Shown: positions 1 to 6,765, counted from the first letter of the stretch. The stretch: DNA of 14,684 nucleotides from Lutibacter sp. (GCA_003516285.1 DPCK01000059.1:1-14684); one strand, 5' to 3'. Translations and numbers: made by a program. Notes: generated from the sequence alone by a model not told the origin.

Positions 1-420
1 GCAAATTACAACTGCCCTGGTCAATTGGTGATTTCGGGAGAAATTGAAGCAATCGATAAAGCCTGTGCGGCAATGATTGAAAAAGGGGCAAAACGTGCCA
101 TAAAACTTCCTGTTGGCGGCGCATTTCATTCTCCTTTAATGGAGCCTGCGCGTGAAGAATTGGCTGAAGCCATCAACAGTTCCATATTTCACAAACCCAC
201 TTGTCCGGTTTACCAAAATGTGGTTGCCGAAGCAGTAAAAGATTCCGTGGAAATTAAAGAAAATTTAATCTTGCAATTAACAGCTCCTGTTCGCTGGACA
301 CAAACCATCCAACAAATGATTGCCGATGGCGCCACAGAATTTATTGAAGTGGGTCCGGGAAAAGTGTTACAGGGCTTGGTTAAAAAAATAGACAGAACTG
401 CAACTGCCGGCAGCGCGTAA
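1..420 (+). CDS. fabD: Malonyl-CoA:ACP transacylase, C-terminal part (5' end outside window)
   Basis: FabD moves the malonyl group from CoA to acyl carrier protein, the entry step of type II fatty acid synthesis in the cytoplasm. Only the last 139 residues are present; the reading frame is open from base 1, so the gene begins upstream. Visible motifs are the ANYNCPGQLVISG stretch, typical of FabD (usually A-N-x-N-x-P-x-Q-x-V-I-S-G), and GGAFHSPLM, whose His (residue 43 of the visible part) matches the catalytic His of the Ser-His pair. The nucleophilic Ser of GHSLG lies in the missing part. The C-terminus, with FIEVGPGKVLQGLVKKI, is the usual FabD end. The gene stops at TAA, immediately followed by an in-frame TAG that belongs to the adjoining GC-rich repeat. 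It converges on galE. Confidence 0.93.
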   Translation, partial: ANYNCPGQLVISGEIEAIDKACAAMIEKGAKRAIKLPVGGAFHSPLMEPAREELAEAINSSIFHKPTCPVYQNVVAEAVKDSVEIKENLILQLTAPVRWTQTIQQMIADGATEFIEVGPGKVLQGLVKKIDRTATAGSA

Positions 421-422
421 TA

Positions 423-447
423 GGCCCCCTAACCCCCGAAAGGGGGA
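423..447 (+). repeat. REP-like GC-rich hairpin element directly after fabD
   Basis: The core is CCCCCTAACCCCCGAAAG plus further G residues; CCCCC (433-437) and GGGGG (442-446) form a 5-bp stem around GAAA. The element starts within three bases of the fabD TAA and supplies a second in-frame stop (TAG, 421-423). Related copies lie at 5484-5506 and 5609-5634. Such repeats are common between genes in Flavobacteria; naming it a REP is from recall of that pattern. It has no T-tract, so it is not a classical terminator. Confidence 0.8.
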
Positions 448-452
448 CGGAG

Positions 453-489
453 CGTTAAGAAAACAGCTGGTAGCTGTTTTTAGCGAACG
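453..489. other. Inverted repeat downstream of fabD
   Basis: AAAACAGCT (460-468) and AGCTGTTTT (472-480) are perfect 9-bp arms around GGT. Outside them, CGTT (453-456) and AACG (486-489) can extend the hairpin across a small internal loop. It may be part of the same repeat unit as 423-447 or a transcript-end structure; on the plus strand it is followed by one more T only. Confidence 0.55.
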
Positions 490-533
490 AGCCAGCCGGC
501 ACGTTGGACTTTAAAGCTTGAAGTATCAAAAAA

Positions 534-571
534 ATAAATCTCATTTTGAACTTGTTCAAAATGAGATTTAT
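534..571. terminator. Likely bidirectional terminator between fabD and galE
   Basis: The arms 534-550 and 555-571 pair perfectly over 17 bp around the loop CTTG. On the minus strand the hairpin is followed by TTTATTTTTTTG, giving a good intrinsic terminator for the aminotransferase-galE transcript. On the plus strand the downstream tract (TATAATATAATA) is AT-rich but poor in T runs, so termination of fabD is likely weaker. Its place between convergent genes fits. Confidence 0.8.
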
Positions 572-589
572 AATATAATACCAAAACTT

Positions 590-1600
590 TTAACTTTTTA
601 ATGTTAGCTGCCATTTCCACGCAGAAAGCAGGGCCTCATCCAATGAGAGCTCGGCTTTCCATCCCAGTTCTTTGTTGGCGATAGTGGTATCAGCATAGGC
701 GGCTGTGATGTCGCCTTCCCGTCTGTCCACAAATTTATAGTTCAGTTTTTTGCCTGTAACTTTTTCAAAAGTTTGAATCACTTCCAAAACCGAATTTCCT
801 CTTCCAGTGCCCAAATTAAATACCTCAAAGGCAGCTTTGTTTTTATTTTCCAGAAGTCTTTTTAAAGCAACAATATGCGCTTTTGCCAAATCCACTACGT
901 GAATATAATCTCTGACGGCGGTGCCGTCGGGTGTCGGATAATCATTGCCGTAAACGGATAATTCTGCTCTGATTCCTGCAGCGGTTTGGGTGACAAACGG
1001 AATTAAATTTTGGGGAACGCCAATAGGCAATTCGCCAATTTTAGCCGATTCGTGGGCGCCAATCGGGTTGAAATAACGCAGGGCAATGGCTTTTAAATCG
1101 GATATCTTGGTGGTGTCTTTTATGATTTCCTCCCCAATTTGTTTGGTGTTTCCGTAAGGAGATTCCGCCGGTTTTATGGGTGCATTTTCGGTGATTGGCA
1201 GTTCATCCGCCTGTCCGTACACCGTGCACGAAGAACTGAAAATAAAATTATGGATGTTGTTGGCCGTCATTTCCTGCAGCACATAAACCAGAGAACTGAT
1301 GTTATTCTCATAATATTCCAAAGGCATTTGCACGCTTTCGCCTACTGCTTTTGATGCCGCAAAATGAATGACGCCGTCAATGGCATTGTTGGAGAAAAAG
1401 GACTTAACCGCTGATTTATCCCGTAAATCAATGTTGTGATATTCCGGTTTCACGTTGGTGATCGACGTTATTTTATCAAGCACGTCAATGGTTGAATTCG
1501 ATAAATTATCGATAATGACCACTTCAAAACCTTCTTGCTGCAATGCAACAACGGTATGCGAACCAATAAAACCCAATCCTCCGGTAACGAGTACTTTCAT
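590..1600 (-). CDS. galE: UDP-glucose 4-epimerase
   Basis: GalE interconverts UDP-glucose and UDP-galactose (and often the N-acetyl forms) using tightly bound NAD+, in the cytoplasm. The 336-residue protein is full length for the family. It is an extended short-chain dehydrogenase: the NAD-binding GGLGFIGSH lies at residues 7-15 (GxxGxxG), FSSSCTVYG at 121-129 holds the catalytic Ser124, and SPYGNTK gives Tyr149 and Lys153 of the YxxxK pair. These positions match the numbering of E. coli GalE. DGTAVRDYIHVVDLA (225-239) is a GalE signature. It starts five bases after the aminotransferase stop codon and is almost surely cotranscribed with it. Whether it acts on Glc/Gal, GlcNAc/GalNAc or uronic acid forms cannot be told from sequence alone. 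Confidence 0.93.
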   Translation of the reverse strand: MKVLVTGGLGFIGSHTVVALQQEGFEVVIIDNLSNSTIDVLDKITSITNVKPEYHNIDLRDKSAVKSFFSNNAIDGVIHFAASKAVGESVQMPLEYYENNISSLVYVLQEMTANNIHNFIFSSSCTVYGQADELPITENAPIKPAESPYGNTKQIGEEIIKDTTKISDLKAIALRYFNPIGAHESAKIGELPIGVPQNLIPFVTQTAAGIRAELSVYGNDYPTPDGTAVRDYIHVVDLAKAHIVALKRLLENKNKAAFEVFNLGTGRGNSVLEVIQTFEKVTGKKLNYKFVDRREGDITAAYADTTIANKELGWKAELSLDEALLSAWKWQLTLKS

Positions 1601-1605
1601 ATTTT

Positions 1606-2739
1606 TTATTTGTTTATGAATTCAATTACTTTGGAAGTGATGAATTCAATTTGGTCATCATCCAGTTCGGTGTGCATCGGCAATGAAATCACTTCTTTTA
1701 CCAACTGGTTGGTTACAGGGAAATCGGCTTCATCATATCTTGTATCGGCATAGGCTTTTTGTGAATGAAGCGGAATGGGATAATAAACGCCGCAAGGAAT
1801 GCCGTTTTCATTTAAATGATTCACCAAAGCATCTCTGTCTGTATGCAACACCCTTAAGGTATATTGATGAAATACGTGGCAATCACAATTTTCGCAAATT
1901 ATTGGCGTGATAATGTTTTTCTCAGTGGCAAAAGCCAGATTGTATTTTCTGGCGGCTTCCTGACGCGCTTTGTTGTAAGCGTCCAAATGAGGTAGTTTCA
2001 CATTTAAAATGGCTGCCTGGATGCTGTCTAAACGTGAATTCACGCCAACCACATCGTGGTGGTAACGTACATACATGCCGTGATTTACGATACCCCTGAT
2101 TTTATGGGCCAAGTCATCATCATTGGTGAAAATTGCCCCGCCGTCTCCGTAACAGCCTAAATTTTTTGAAGGGAAAAACGAGGTTGAAGCCACATGGCCT
2201 ATGGTTCCCGCTTTCTTTTTGCTGCCGTCTTTAAAAGTGTAAGTCGCGCCAATGGCCTGGGCATTGTCTTCAATAACAAACAAATTGTGTTTCTTGGCAA
2301 TTTCCATAATGGCTTCCATATTGGCCACTTTTCCAAACAAGTGGACCGGCACAATGGCTTTTGTTTTTGGGGTGATGGCTCTTTTAATGGCTTCAACGGA
2401 AATGTTGAAATCTACCGGATCAACATCAACCAACACCGGTGTTAATTGCAGCAAAGCGATGACCTCAACGGTTGCGGCAAAGGTGAAATCGGCAGTAATC
2501 ACTTCATCACTGGGTTTTAATCCCAATCCCATCATCGCGATTTGAAGCGCGTCGGTGCCGTTGGCACAAGGGATCACATGTTTTACGCCCAGGTAATTTT
2601 CCAGTCCTTTTTGAAAGGAATGAACCTCTGGTCCGTTGATATAAGCTGCGGATTTTAATACTTCCGCTATTTTTGAATCTATTTGATCTTGAATATTTGC
2701 GTACTGACTTTGTAAGTCAACCATTTGAATTTTTTTCAT
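1606..2739 (-). CDS. DegT/DnrJ/EryC1/StrS-family sugar aminotransferase, WbpE-like
   Basis: This is a PLP-dependent aminotransferase that should add an amino group to a keto-sugar nucleotide for cell-surface glycans. Key motifs: the GTDAL turn (61-65), the IEDNAQAIGA stretch (Asp158 should contact the PLP ring nitrogen), and SFFPSKNLGCYGDGGA with the PLP lysine at residue 192. VGVNSRLDSIQAAIL (232-244 region) and the PIPLHSQKAY and SLPMHTEL motifs complete the fold. The block from SFFPSK to NSRLD closely resembles P. aeruginosa WbpE as I remember it, which aminates UDP-3-keto-GlcNAcA (EC 2.6.1.98); the substrate is an inference because no WbpA/WbpB/WbpD homologue is in the window. It is the first gene of an operon with galE and has a good promoter match at 2767-2797. 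Length 377 is a little above the usual 360. Confidence 0.88.
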   Translation of the reverse strand: MKKIQMVDLQSQYANIQDQIDSKIAEVLKSAAYINGPEVHSFQKGLENYLGVKHVIPCANGTDALQIAMMGLGLKPSDEVITADFTFAATVEVIALLQLTPVLVDVDPVDFNISVEAIKRAITPKTKAIVPVHLFGKVANMEAIMEIAKKHNLFVIEDNAQAIGATYTFKDGSKKKAGTIGHVASTSFFPSKNLGCYGDGGAIFTNDDDLAHKIRGIVNHGMYVRYHHDVVGVNSRLDSIQAAILNVKLPHLDAYNKARQEAARKYNLAFATEKNIITPIICENCDCHVFHQYTLRVLHTDRDALVNHLNENGIPCGVYYPIPLHSQKAYADTRYDEADFPVTNQLVKEVISLPMHTELDDDQIEFITSKVIEFINK

Positions 2740-2766
2740 GTGTAGAAATTAAAATTTTCTGAGGTG

Positions 2767-2797
2767 CAAAAATACAATAAAAGGCTTTTACAAGCAA
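2767..2797 (-). promoter_or_regulatory. Predicted promoter of the aminotransferase-galE operon
   Basis: Read on the minus strand: TTG at 2797-2795, a 20-base spacer, then TATTTTTG at 2774-2767. This fits the Bacteroidota consensus TTG-N17-23-TAnnTTTG. Transcription would start near 2760, about 20 bases before the ATG at 2739. Confidence 0.55.
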
Positions 2798-2875
2798 TTT
2801 AAACAAGGAATAACTCAGGTAGACTGTTTCTAAATTATAAATATATAAAACCAGGTAAACAGAATATATAATAAA

Positions 2876-2965
2876 CCTCTGTGTATCTCTCTGTCACCTT
2901 TGCGTAACTCAGTGAAATAATGATAACACAAAGATTCACAAAGAAGTACAAAGATTCACAAAGAA
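2876..2965. repeat. Intergenic repeat tract with an 18-bp direct repeat
   Basis: ACAAAGATTCACAAAGAA occurs at 2928-2945 and again at 2948-2965 (period 20). It is preceded by a CTCTGTG/CTTTGCGTAACTCAGTG tract (2876-2915) that is roughly the reverse complement of the same theme. This kind of sequence is common between genes in Bacteroidota genomes; no function is evident. A related CTTTGCGCTCTTTGCG tract lies at 10030-10048. Confidence 0.6.
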
Positions 2966-3017
2966 AAAATTAAGTTAGAATGTACTGATTTAGGTACCAC
3001 GAAATAAGTTAAAAAAC

Positions 3018-3908
3018 CTATTCAAATAAATCTGAGGACAAATAACGGTCGCCGCGGTCGCAAATAATGGCCACAATAACGCCGGTTTCAAGGGTTTCTG
3101 CCAATTTTAGCGCCGCCGTTACCGATCCGCCGCTGCTCATTCCCGCAAACACGCCTTCTTCTTTTGCCAGTCTTTTGGTCATATTACGCGCTTCGGCCTC
3201 AGTGACTTCTATCACCTGATCCACTTTTTTGGCATCGAATATTTTTGGAAGAAATGCCGGAGACCATTTTCTGATGCCAGGAATTTTAGAATCGTCATCG
3301 GGTTGCGCGCCCACAATTTGAATGGCGGCATTCTTTTCTTTTAAAAAGGTGGAAGTGCCAATAATGGTGCCCGTTGTTCCCATGGCCGAGACAAAATGGG
3401 TGATTTCCCCTTCGGTGTCGCGCCAAATTTCCGGACCTGTGGTTTTATAATGGGCTTTCCAATTGTCGGCATTCGCAAACTGATCCAGCATATAATAGCC
3501 TTTTTCGGCAACCTGTTTTTCGGCATAAATTCTGGAGCCTTCAATGCCATCAACGGCAGGTGTTAATGTCACTTTTGCGCCATAGGCTTCCATCGTTTGC
3601 ACGCGTTCTTTGGTCGAGTTTTCGGGCATCACCAGTTCTATTTGCAGTTCAAATTGTTGGGCAATCATTGCCAGGGCAATTCCGGTGTTTCCGCTGGTGG
3701 CTTCAATTAAATAATCCCCTTTTTTGATGTCGTTTCGTTCAAAAGCAGCACGAATCATATTAAAGGCCGGCCGGTCTTTGACACTTCCGCCCGGATTGTT
3801 TCCTTCCAGTTTAAGATACAAGGAAACACCTTCCTTAACCAGAATATTATTCGCTTTGATAAGTGGTGTATTTCCTATAAAATCTAACAGACATTGAGCT
3901 TTCATCAT
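3018..3908 (-). CDS. cysM: Cysteine synthase B (O-acetylserine sulfhydrylase)
   Basis: It replaces the acetyl group of O-acetyl-L-serine with sulfide (or thiosulfate) to give cysteine, using PLP in the cytoplasm. With the start at 3908 the protein has 296 residues, normal for CysM. Lys44 in NNPGGSVKDRPA forms the Schiff base, ATSGNTG (70-76) binds substrate, and GTTGT (177-181) holds the PLP phosphate. IPGIRKW (209-215) and CDRGDRYLSS (283-292) are CysM rather than CysK signatures. The reading frame is open back to 3983, but that extension lies inside cysE and does not resemble the family. The ATG at 3908 forms an ATGA overlap with the cysE TGA (3907-3905); a second ATG at 3905 is an equally possible start one codon later. 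The overlap suggests translational coupling with cysE, the preceding pathway step. Confidence 0.92.
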   Translation of the reverse strand: MMKAQCLLDFIGNTPLIKANNILVKEGVSLYLKLEGNNPGGSVKDRPAFNMIRAAFERNDIKKGDYLIEATSGNTGIALAMIAQQFELQIELVMPENSTKERVQTMEAYGAKVTLTPAVDGIEGSRIYAEKQVAEKGYYMLDQFANADNWKAHYKTTGPEIWRDTEGEITHFVSAMGTTGTIIGTSTFLKEKNAAIQIVGAQPDDDSKIPGIRKWSPAFLPKIFDAKKVDQVIEVTEAEARNMTKRLAKEEGVFAGMSSGGSVTAALKLAETLETGVIVAIICDRGDRYLSSDLFE

Positions 3909-4693
3909 CTTCTTTTTGGTTTTAGTTTTGTTTCGTGGGTGTGGTAAACTATGGAATTTTTCGGAACGGATTCCGTAATCCACACGTTACCGCCAATGGT
4001 GCTGTTTTCGCCAATAACGGTGTTTCCTCCCAAAATGGTGGCGTTGGCATAAATAGTGACATTATCCTCAACGGTTGGATGGCGTTTTGTGTCTTTCAAA
4101 TTTTTATCCACCTGCAAAGCGCCCAAGGTAACGCCCTGATAAATTTTCACGTGGTTTTTAATCACGCAAGTTTCTCCAATAACGGTTCCTGTGGCATGGT
4201 CTATAAAAAAGCTTTTGCCAATGGTTGCGCCGGGATGAATGTCGGTGCCCGTTTTGCTGTGCGCATATTCGCTCATCAACCTTGGAATTAAAGGCGTTTT
4301 TAACAAAAACAATTCGTGGCTAAACCGGTAAATGGCAATCGCATAAAAGCCTGGATAGGCCAAATAAATCTCTTCAAGGTTGTTTGAAGCAGGGTCATTT
4401 TCATATAGTTCCAGCGCATCTAAATTTAAATTTTCTAAAATTTCGGGCAATTTGGATAAGAAACTATTCCAAATTTCTTTGCAGGAACCATCCTGAACCA
4501 GACAAGCCAGTTTATAGACTTCTTTGAAATCGATTTCAAGCTGTTCAATATTTTTTGAAACGCAGGCTTTTGCATCAAACAAGGTATAAAACAGGTTGTC
4601 AGTGAATTTTTCGGTCTTGTGTTTCAGACTGAAATTTAAATGGGGCCTGTTTTTGTTTGAGATAATTTGATTGATAATTTCTTCTGTTGTCAT
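3905..4693 (-). CDS. cysE: Serine O-acetyltransferase
   Basis: It acetylates L-serine with acetyl-CoA to O-acetylserine, the committed step of cysteine synthesis. The 262-residue protein has a helical N-terminal domain (about 1-145) and a left-handed beta-helix of hexapeptide repeats (about 146-250). The likely catalytic residues are Asp100 in ENDPAS, His166 in DHATGTVIGET and His205 in KRHPTV, each in its usual motif. IYQGVTLGALQ (184-194) is typical. The C-terminus ends in a basic KLKPKRR and lacks the terminal Ile that E. coli-type CysE inserts into CysK. The next gene, cysM, overlaps its stop codon. The preceding nitroreductase gene ends 31 bases upstream, so the three may form one operon. 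Confidence 0.93.
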   Translation of the reverse strand: MTTEEIINQIISNKNRPHLNFSLKHKTEKFTDNLFYTLFDAKACVSKNIEQLEIDFKEVYKLACLVQDGSCKEIWNSFLSKLPEILENLNLDALELYENDPASNNLEEIYLAYPGFYAIAIYRFSHELFLLKTPLIPRLMSEYAHSKTGTDIHPGATIGKSFFIDHATGTVIGETCVIKNHVKIYQGVTLGALQVDKNLKDTKRHPTVEDNVTIYANATILGGNTVIGENSTIGGNVWITESVPKNSIVYHTHETKLKPKRR

Positions 4694-4724
4694 AGGTTGG
4701 TTTGACGGTTAATTTTAAACATAC

Positions 4725-5459
4725 TTACCAATGTTTGTAAACTTCTTCAAACGGAATACGGAAGCGTTCTCCGTAAACGCCTTCAGGTTTTCTGATGCCG
4801 CAGGAAATCGCCATATTTATTTCGCTGCTTAAAGGCAAGTTCAATATTTTTTTAATCCGAAGTGTGTCACTTCCTTCCATCGGGCAGATGTCGTAACCTT
4901 CAGCCGCCATGCTTAACATAAAGGTTTGTGCCGCAAGCGCCGCACTTTTATGGGCCACAATGCGCATATCTGAATTGCGTAATTGGCGATAGGTTGGCCT
5001 GAAAATTCCGGTTACCCAGGAGATGAGAAATTTTAGATAGCCAAACATGCCTAAGAATTCGCCGTACACAAAAGGCATCAATTTACCGTAATAATTGCGG
5101 GCAAATTTTTCCCGGGAACTTTGTTTTTCCTTCGGGTTGTTTGCAAACAGTTGCTGAATATTGTTGAGGTTGCTTTTGGCGCGGAGTTTCCATAAATCTT
5201 TTCGAACCACCACCACAACTAGTTGTTTTGCGGTGGTTGCGGCAGGTTGTCCCAAACAGGCGGCCGACAATTTTTTTACCAAATCGGTTGAAGTCACATG
5301 ATGAAACTCCCACAACTGCATATTGCTGCTGTTGGGCGCCAAAGTGGCTTGCTGAATGCATTTTTTCACAATCTCATCGTCAAGCTCCTTCGCATCGTCA
5401 TAAACCCTGACCGATCGGCGGTAGTTTAGTGCATCAATAAAACTTTCATGTTTTTCCAT
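4725..5459 (-). CDS. Nitroreductase-family flavoprotein
   Basis: This is a member of the FMN-dependent nitroreductase fold, which reduces nitro, quinone or other electrophilic compounds with NAD(P)H; the physiological substrate is unknown. YRRSVRVY (13-20) and APNSSNMQLW (41-50) are the FMN-binding motifs seen in the family. The C-terminal GVYGERFRIPFEEV segment is also usual. Between about residues 90 and 165 there is an insertion rich in basic and aromatic residues (KLRAKSNLNN, GYLKFLISWVTGIFRP) that could cap the active site or contact a membrane. At 244 residues it is slightly longer than typical family members. It reads into cysE after 31 bases, which hints at cotranscription with cysteine synthesis. 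No signal peptide is visible, so it is probably cytoplasmic. Confidence 0.85.
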   Translation of the reverse strand: MEKHESFIDALNYRRSVRVYDDAKELDDEIVKKCIQQATLAPNSSNMQLWEFHHVTSTDLVKKLSAACLGQPAATTAKQLVVVVVRKDLWKLRAKSNLNNIQQLFANNPKEKQSSREKFARNYYGKLMPFVYGEFLGMFGYLKFLISWVTGIFRPTYRQLRNSDMRIVAHKSAALAAQTFMLSMAAEGYDICPMEGSDTLRIKKILNLPLSSEINMAISCGIRKPEGVYGERFRIPFEEVYKHW

Positions 5460-5463
5460 AGCG

Positions 5464-5471
5464 CAAAATTA
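5464..5471 (-). promoter_or_regulatory. Possible -7 element of the nitroreductase-cysE-cysM operon
   Basis: TAATTTTG on the minus strand matches TAnnTTTG. It ends only four bases before the ATG, so transcription from it would begin about at the start codon (a leaderless mRNA). No TTG lies at the proper distance upstream because the REP copy at 5484-5506 occupies that place. The match could be chance. Confidence 0.3.
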
Positions 5472-5483
5472 AACAAATAAACG

Positions 5484-5506
5484 CCCCCTAGCCCCCGAAG
5501 GTGGAA
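5484..5506 (+). repeat. REP-like GC-rich element, degenerate copy
   Basis: CCCCCTAGCCCCCGAAGGTG resembles the element at 423-447 but its 3' arm reads GGTGG instead of GGGGG, so the hairpin is weakened. It lies about 25 bp upstream of the nitroreductase gene and faces the copy at 5609-5634 in inverted orientation, about 100 bp apart; the two could pair in RNA or single-stranded DNA. Confidence 0.75.
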
Positions 5507-5548
5507 TTAAAGAAATGACTGCAAAAAATTTATAAGACTTACGATATT

Positions 5549-5567
5549 CGATTTTTGATTTACGATT
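5549..5567. repeat. Dispersed 19-bp repeat, copy 1
   Basis: CGATTTTTGATTTACGATT is identical to 9928-9946 in the spacer upstream of ilv, and an 11-bp inverted part (AATCGTAAATC) recurs at 10011-10021. Sequences of this kind are scattered between genes in Flavobacteria; no function is known to me. Confidence 0.65.
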
Positions 5568-5608
5568 AGTCAATTTAATTATTTAATCATTGATTTTTAG
5601 ATAACTGT

Positions 5609-5634
5609 TCCCCCTTCGGGGGTTAGGGGGCTAG
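5609..5634 (-). repeat. REP-like GC-rich hairpin overlapping the leuB stop codon
   Basis: On the minus strand this reads CTAGCCCCCTAACCCCCG and then AAGGGGGAA. The CCCCC and GGGGG arms (5622-5618 and 5614-5610) make a 5-bp stem. The leuB stop codon TAG (5633-5631) is part of the element. It is flanked by a 7-bp direct repeat, TAGATAA, at 5598-5604 and 5632-5638. Confidence 0.8.
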
Positions 5635-6746
5635 ATAATAGTCGACTGCCCCAAATCTATATTGTGTTTGTTGTAAAACGTATTTTCATCATCCAAAATA
5701 AAATCGCTGATAAAATTGCCGACACTGGTGGTCGAAAAATGGTTTGTGGCGTTTAAATCGGGTGTGGAAATATTAAGTTCAATAGATTTTTCAACGGCTA
5801 CCCGAATATTTTCTGCTTCATCATATAAATTAAAATAATCCAGTAACATAGCTGCGGCTAAAATTGTGGCCAGCGGATTGGCAATATTTTTGCCTTTTTC
5901 CTGCGGATAATAGCCGTGAACAGGCTCAAACAAAGCGTTGTGTTTTCCAACGGATGCAGAAGCCAATAAGCCAACCGAACCCGAAATAACGCTGGCTTCA
6001 TCGGTTAAAATATCGCCAAACATATTTTCGGTTAAAATAACGTCGAATTGTTTCGGATTTAAAATAAGCTGCGTTGCGGCGCGGTCAACGAACAAAAATT
6101 CCACTTTTACGTCGGGGTAAATTTTTGAAATCTCCAGCACTCTTTTGCGCCAAAGACGCGATGTTTCCAGCACATTGGCTTTATCAACCAAGGTCAGTTT
6201 TTTTCTTCGGATGTGCGCCGCCTTAAATGCTAAATGGGCGATTCTGTCAATTTCTTCGGAAGTATAGGTACAATTGTCGGAAGCAGAATTTCCGTCCTCA
6301 CTTAATTTTTTCTCCCCAAAATAAATGCCGCTGGTGACTTCCCTGTAAATCACAAAGTCGGTTCCCTTAATCACGTCTTTCTTTAAATTTGATCGGTGAA
6401 TTAAGGAATTGTAGGTAATTAAAGGGTGAATATTGGCGAACAATCCCAAACTTTTTCGAAGTTTGATCAAGCCTTGTTCCGGACGAATTTTTGCATTTGG
6501 GTTGCTGTCGTATTTTGGGTCGCCAATGGTGCCAAATAAAATGGCATCGGAATTTGCACAGATTTTCAGGGTTTCTTCCGGCAACGGATCCCCTGTTTCA
6601 TCAATGGCTTTGGCTCCAACAACAGCTTTTTCAAATGCGAAAGTGTGGTCGTATTTTTCTGCAATCGCATTTAAAACTTTGATGGCTTGTTGGGTGACTT
6701 CCGGACCAACTCCATCACCCGAAAGCACGGCTATTTTTAATTTCAT
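5631..6746 (-). CDS. leuB: 3-isopropylmalate dehydrogenase
   Basis: LeuB oxidises and decarboxylates 3-isopropylmalate to 2-ketoisocaproate, the last step before transamination to leucine. At 371 residues it has full family length. Motifs in order: LSGDGVGPEV (8-17), RPEQGLIKLRKSLGLFANIHP (88-108) with substrate-binding arginines, REVTSGIYFG (135-144) with Tyr142, VDKANVLETSRLWR with Lys189, DRAATQLI with Asp221, and TENMFGDILTDEAS with metal-binding Asp245 and Asp249. The cofactor loop reads EPVHGYYPQEKGKNIANP (274-291) where the textbook sequence is EPVHGSAPDIAGKGIANP, so the NAD-contacting Asp is a Gln here. leuA lies 130 bp upstream on the same strand. The stop codon TAG is supplied by a REP-like element. 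Confidence 0.93.
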   Translation of the reverse strand: MKLKIAVLSGDGVGPEVTQQAIKVLNAIAEKYDHTFAFEKAVVGAKAIDETGDPLPEETLKICANSDAILFGTIGDPKYDSNPNAKIRPEQGLIKLRKSLGLFANIHPLITYNSLIHRSNLKKDVIKGTDFVIYREVTSGIYFGEKKLSEDGNSASDNCTYTSEEIDRIAHLAFKAAHIRRKKLTLVDKANVLETSRLWRKRVLEISKIYPDVKVEFLFVDRAATQLILNPKQFDVILTENMFGDILTDEASVISGSVGLLASASVGKHNALFEPVHGYYPQEKGKNIANPLATILAAAMLLDYFNLYDEAENIRVAVEKSIELNISTPDLNATNHFSTTSVGNFISDFILDDENTFYNKHNIDLGQSTII

Positions 6747-6765
6747 GGTCTATATTTTATTTTAT

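Noticed and set aside
423..447. REP hairpin as the fabD terminator
   Set aside because: The 5-bp GC stem is not followed by a T-tract; the 17-bp hairpin at 534-571 is a better transcript end.
2928..2965. Two 18-bp direct repeats as a possible minimal CRISPR
   Set aside because: The gap between copies is two bases, with no spacers and no cas genes.
3909..3983. N-terminal extension of cysM from 3983
   Set aside because: It is Lys/Arg-rich, lies wholly within the cysE coding sequence and is absent from the CysM family; the ATGA overlap gives a normal start.
3935..4291. 118-residue plus-strand frame opposite cysE
   Set aside because: It is antisense to a well-supported gene with all catalytic motifs and resembles no family.
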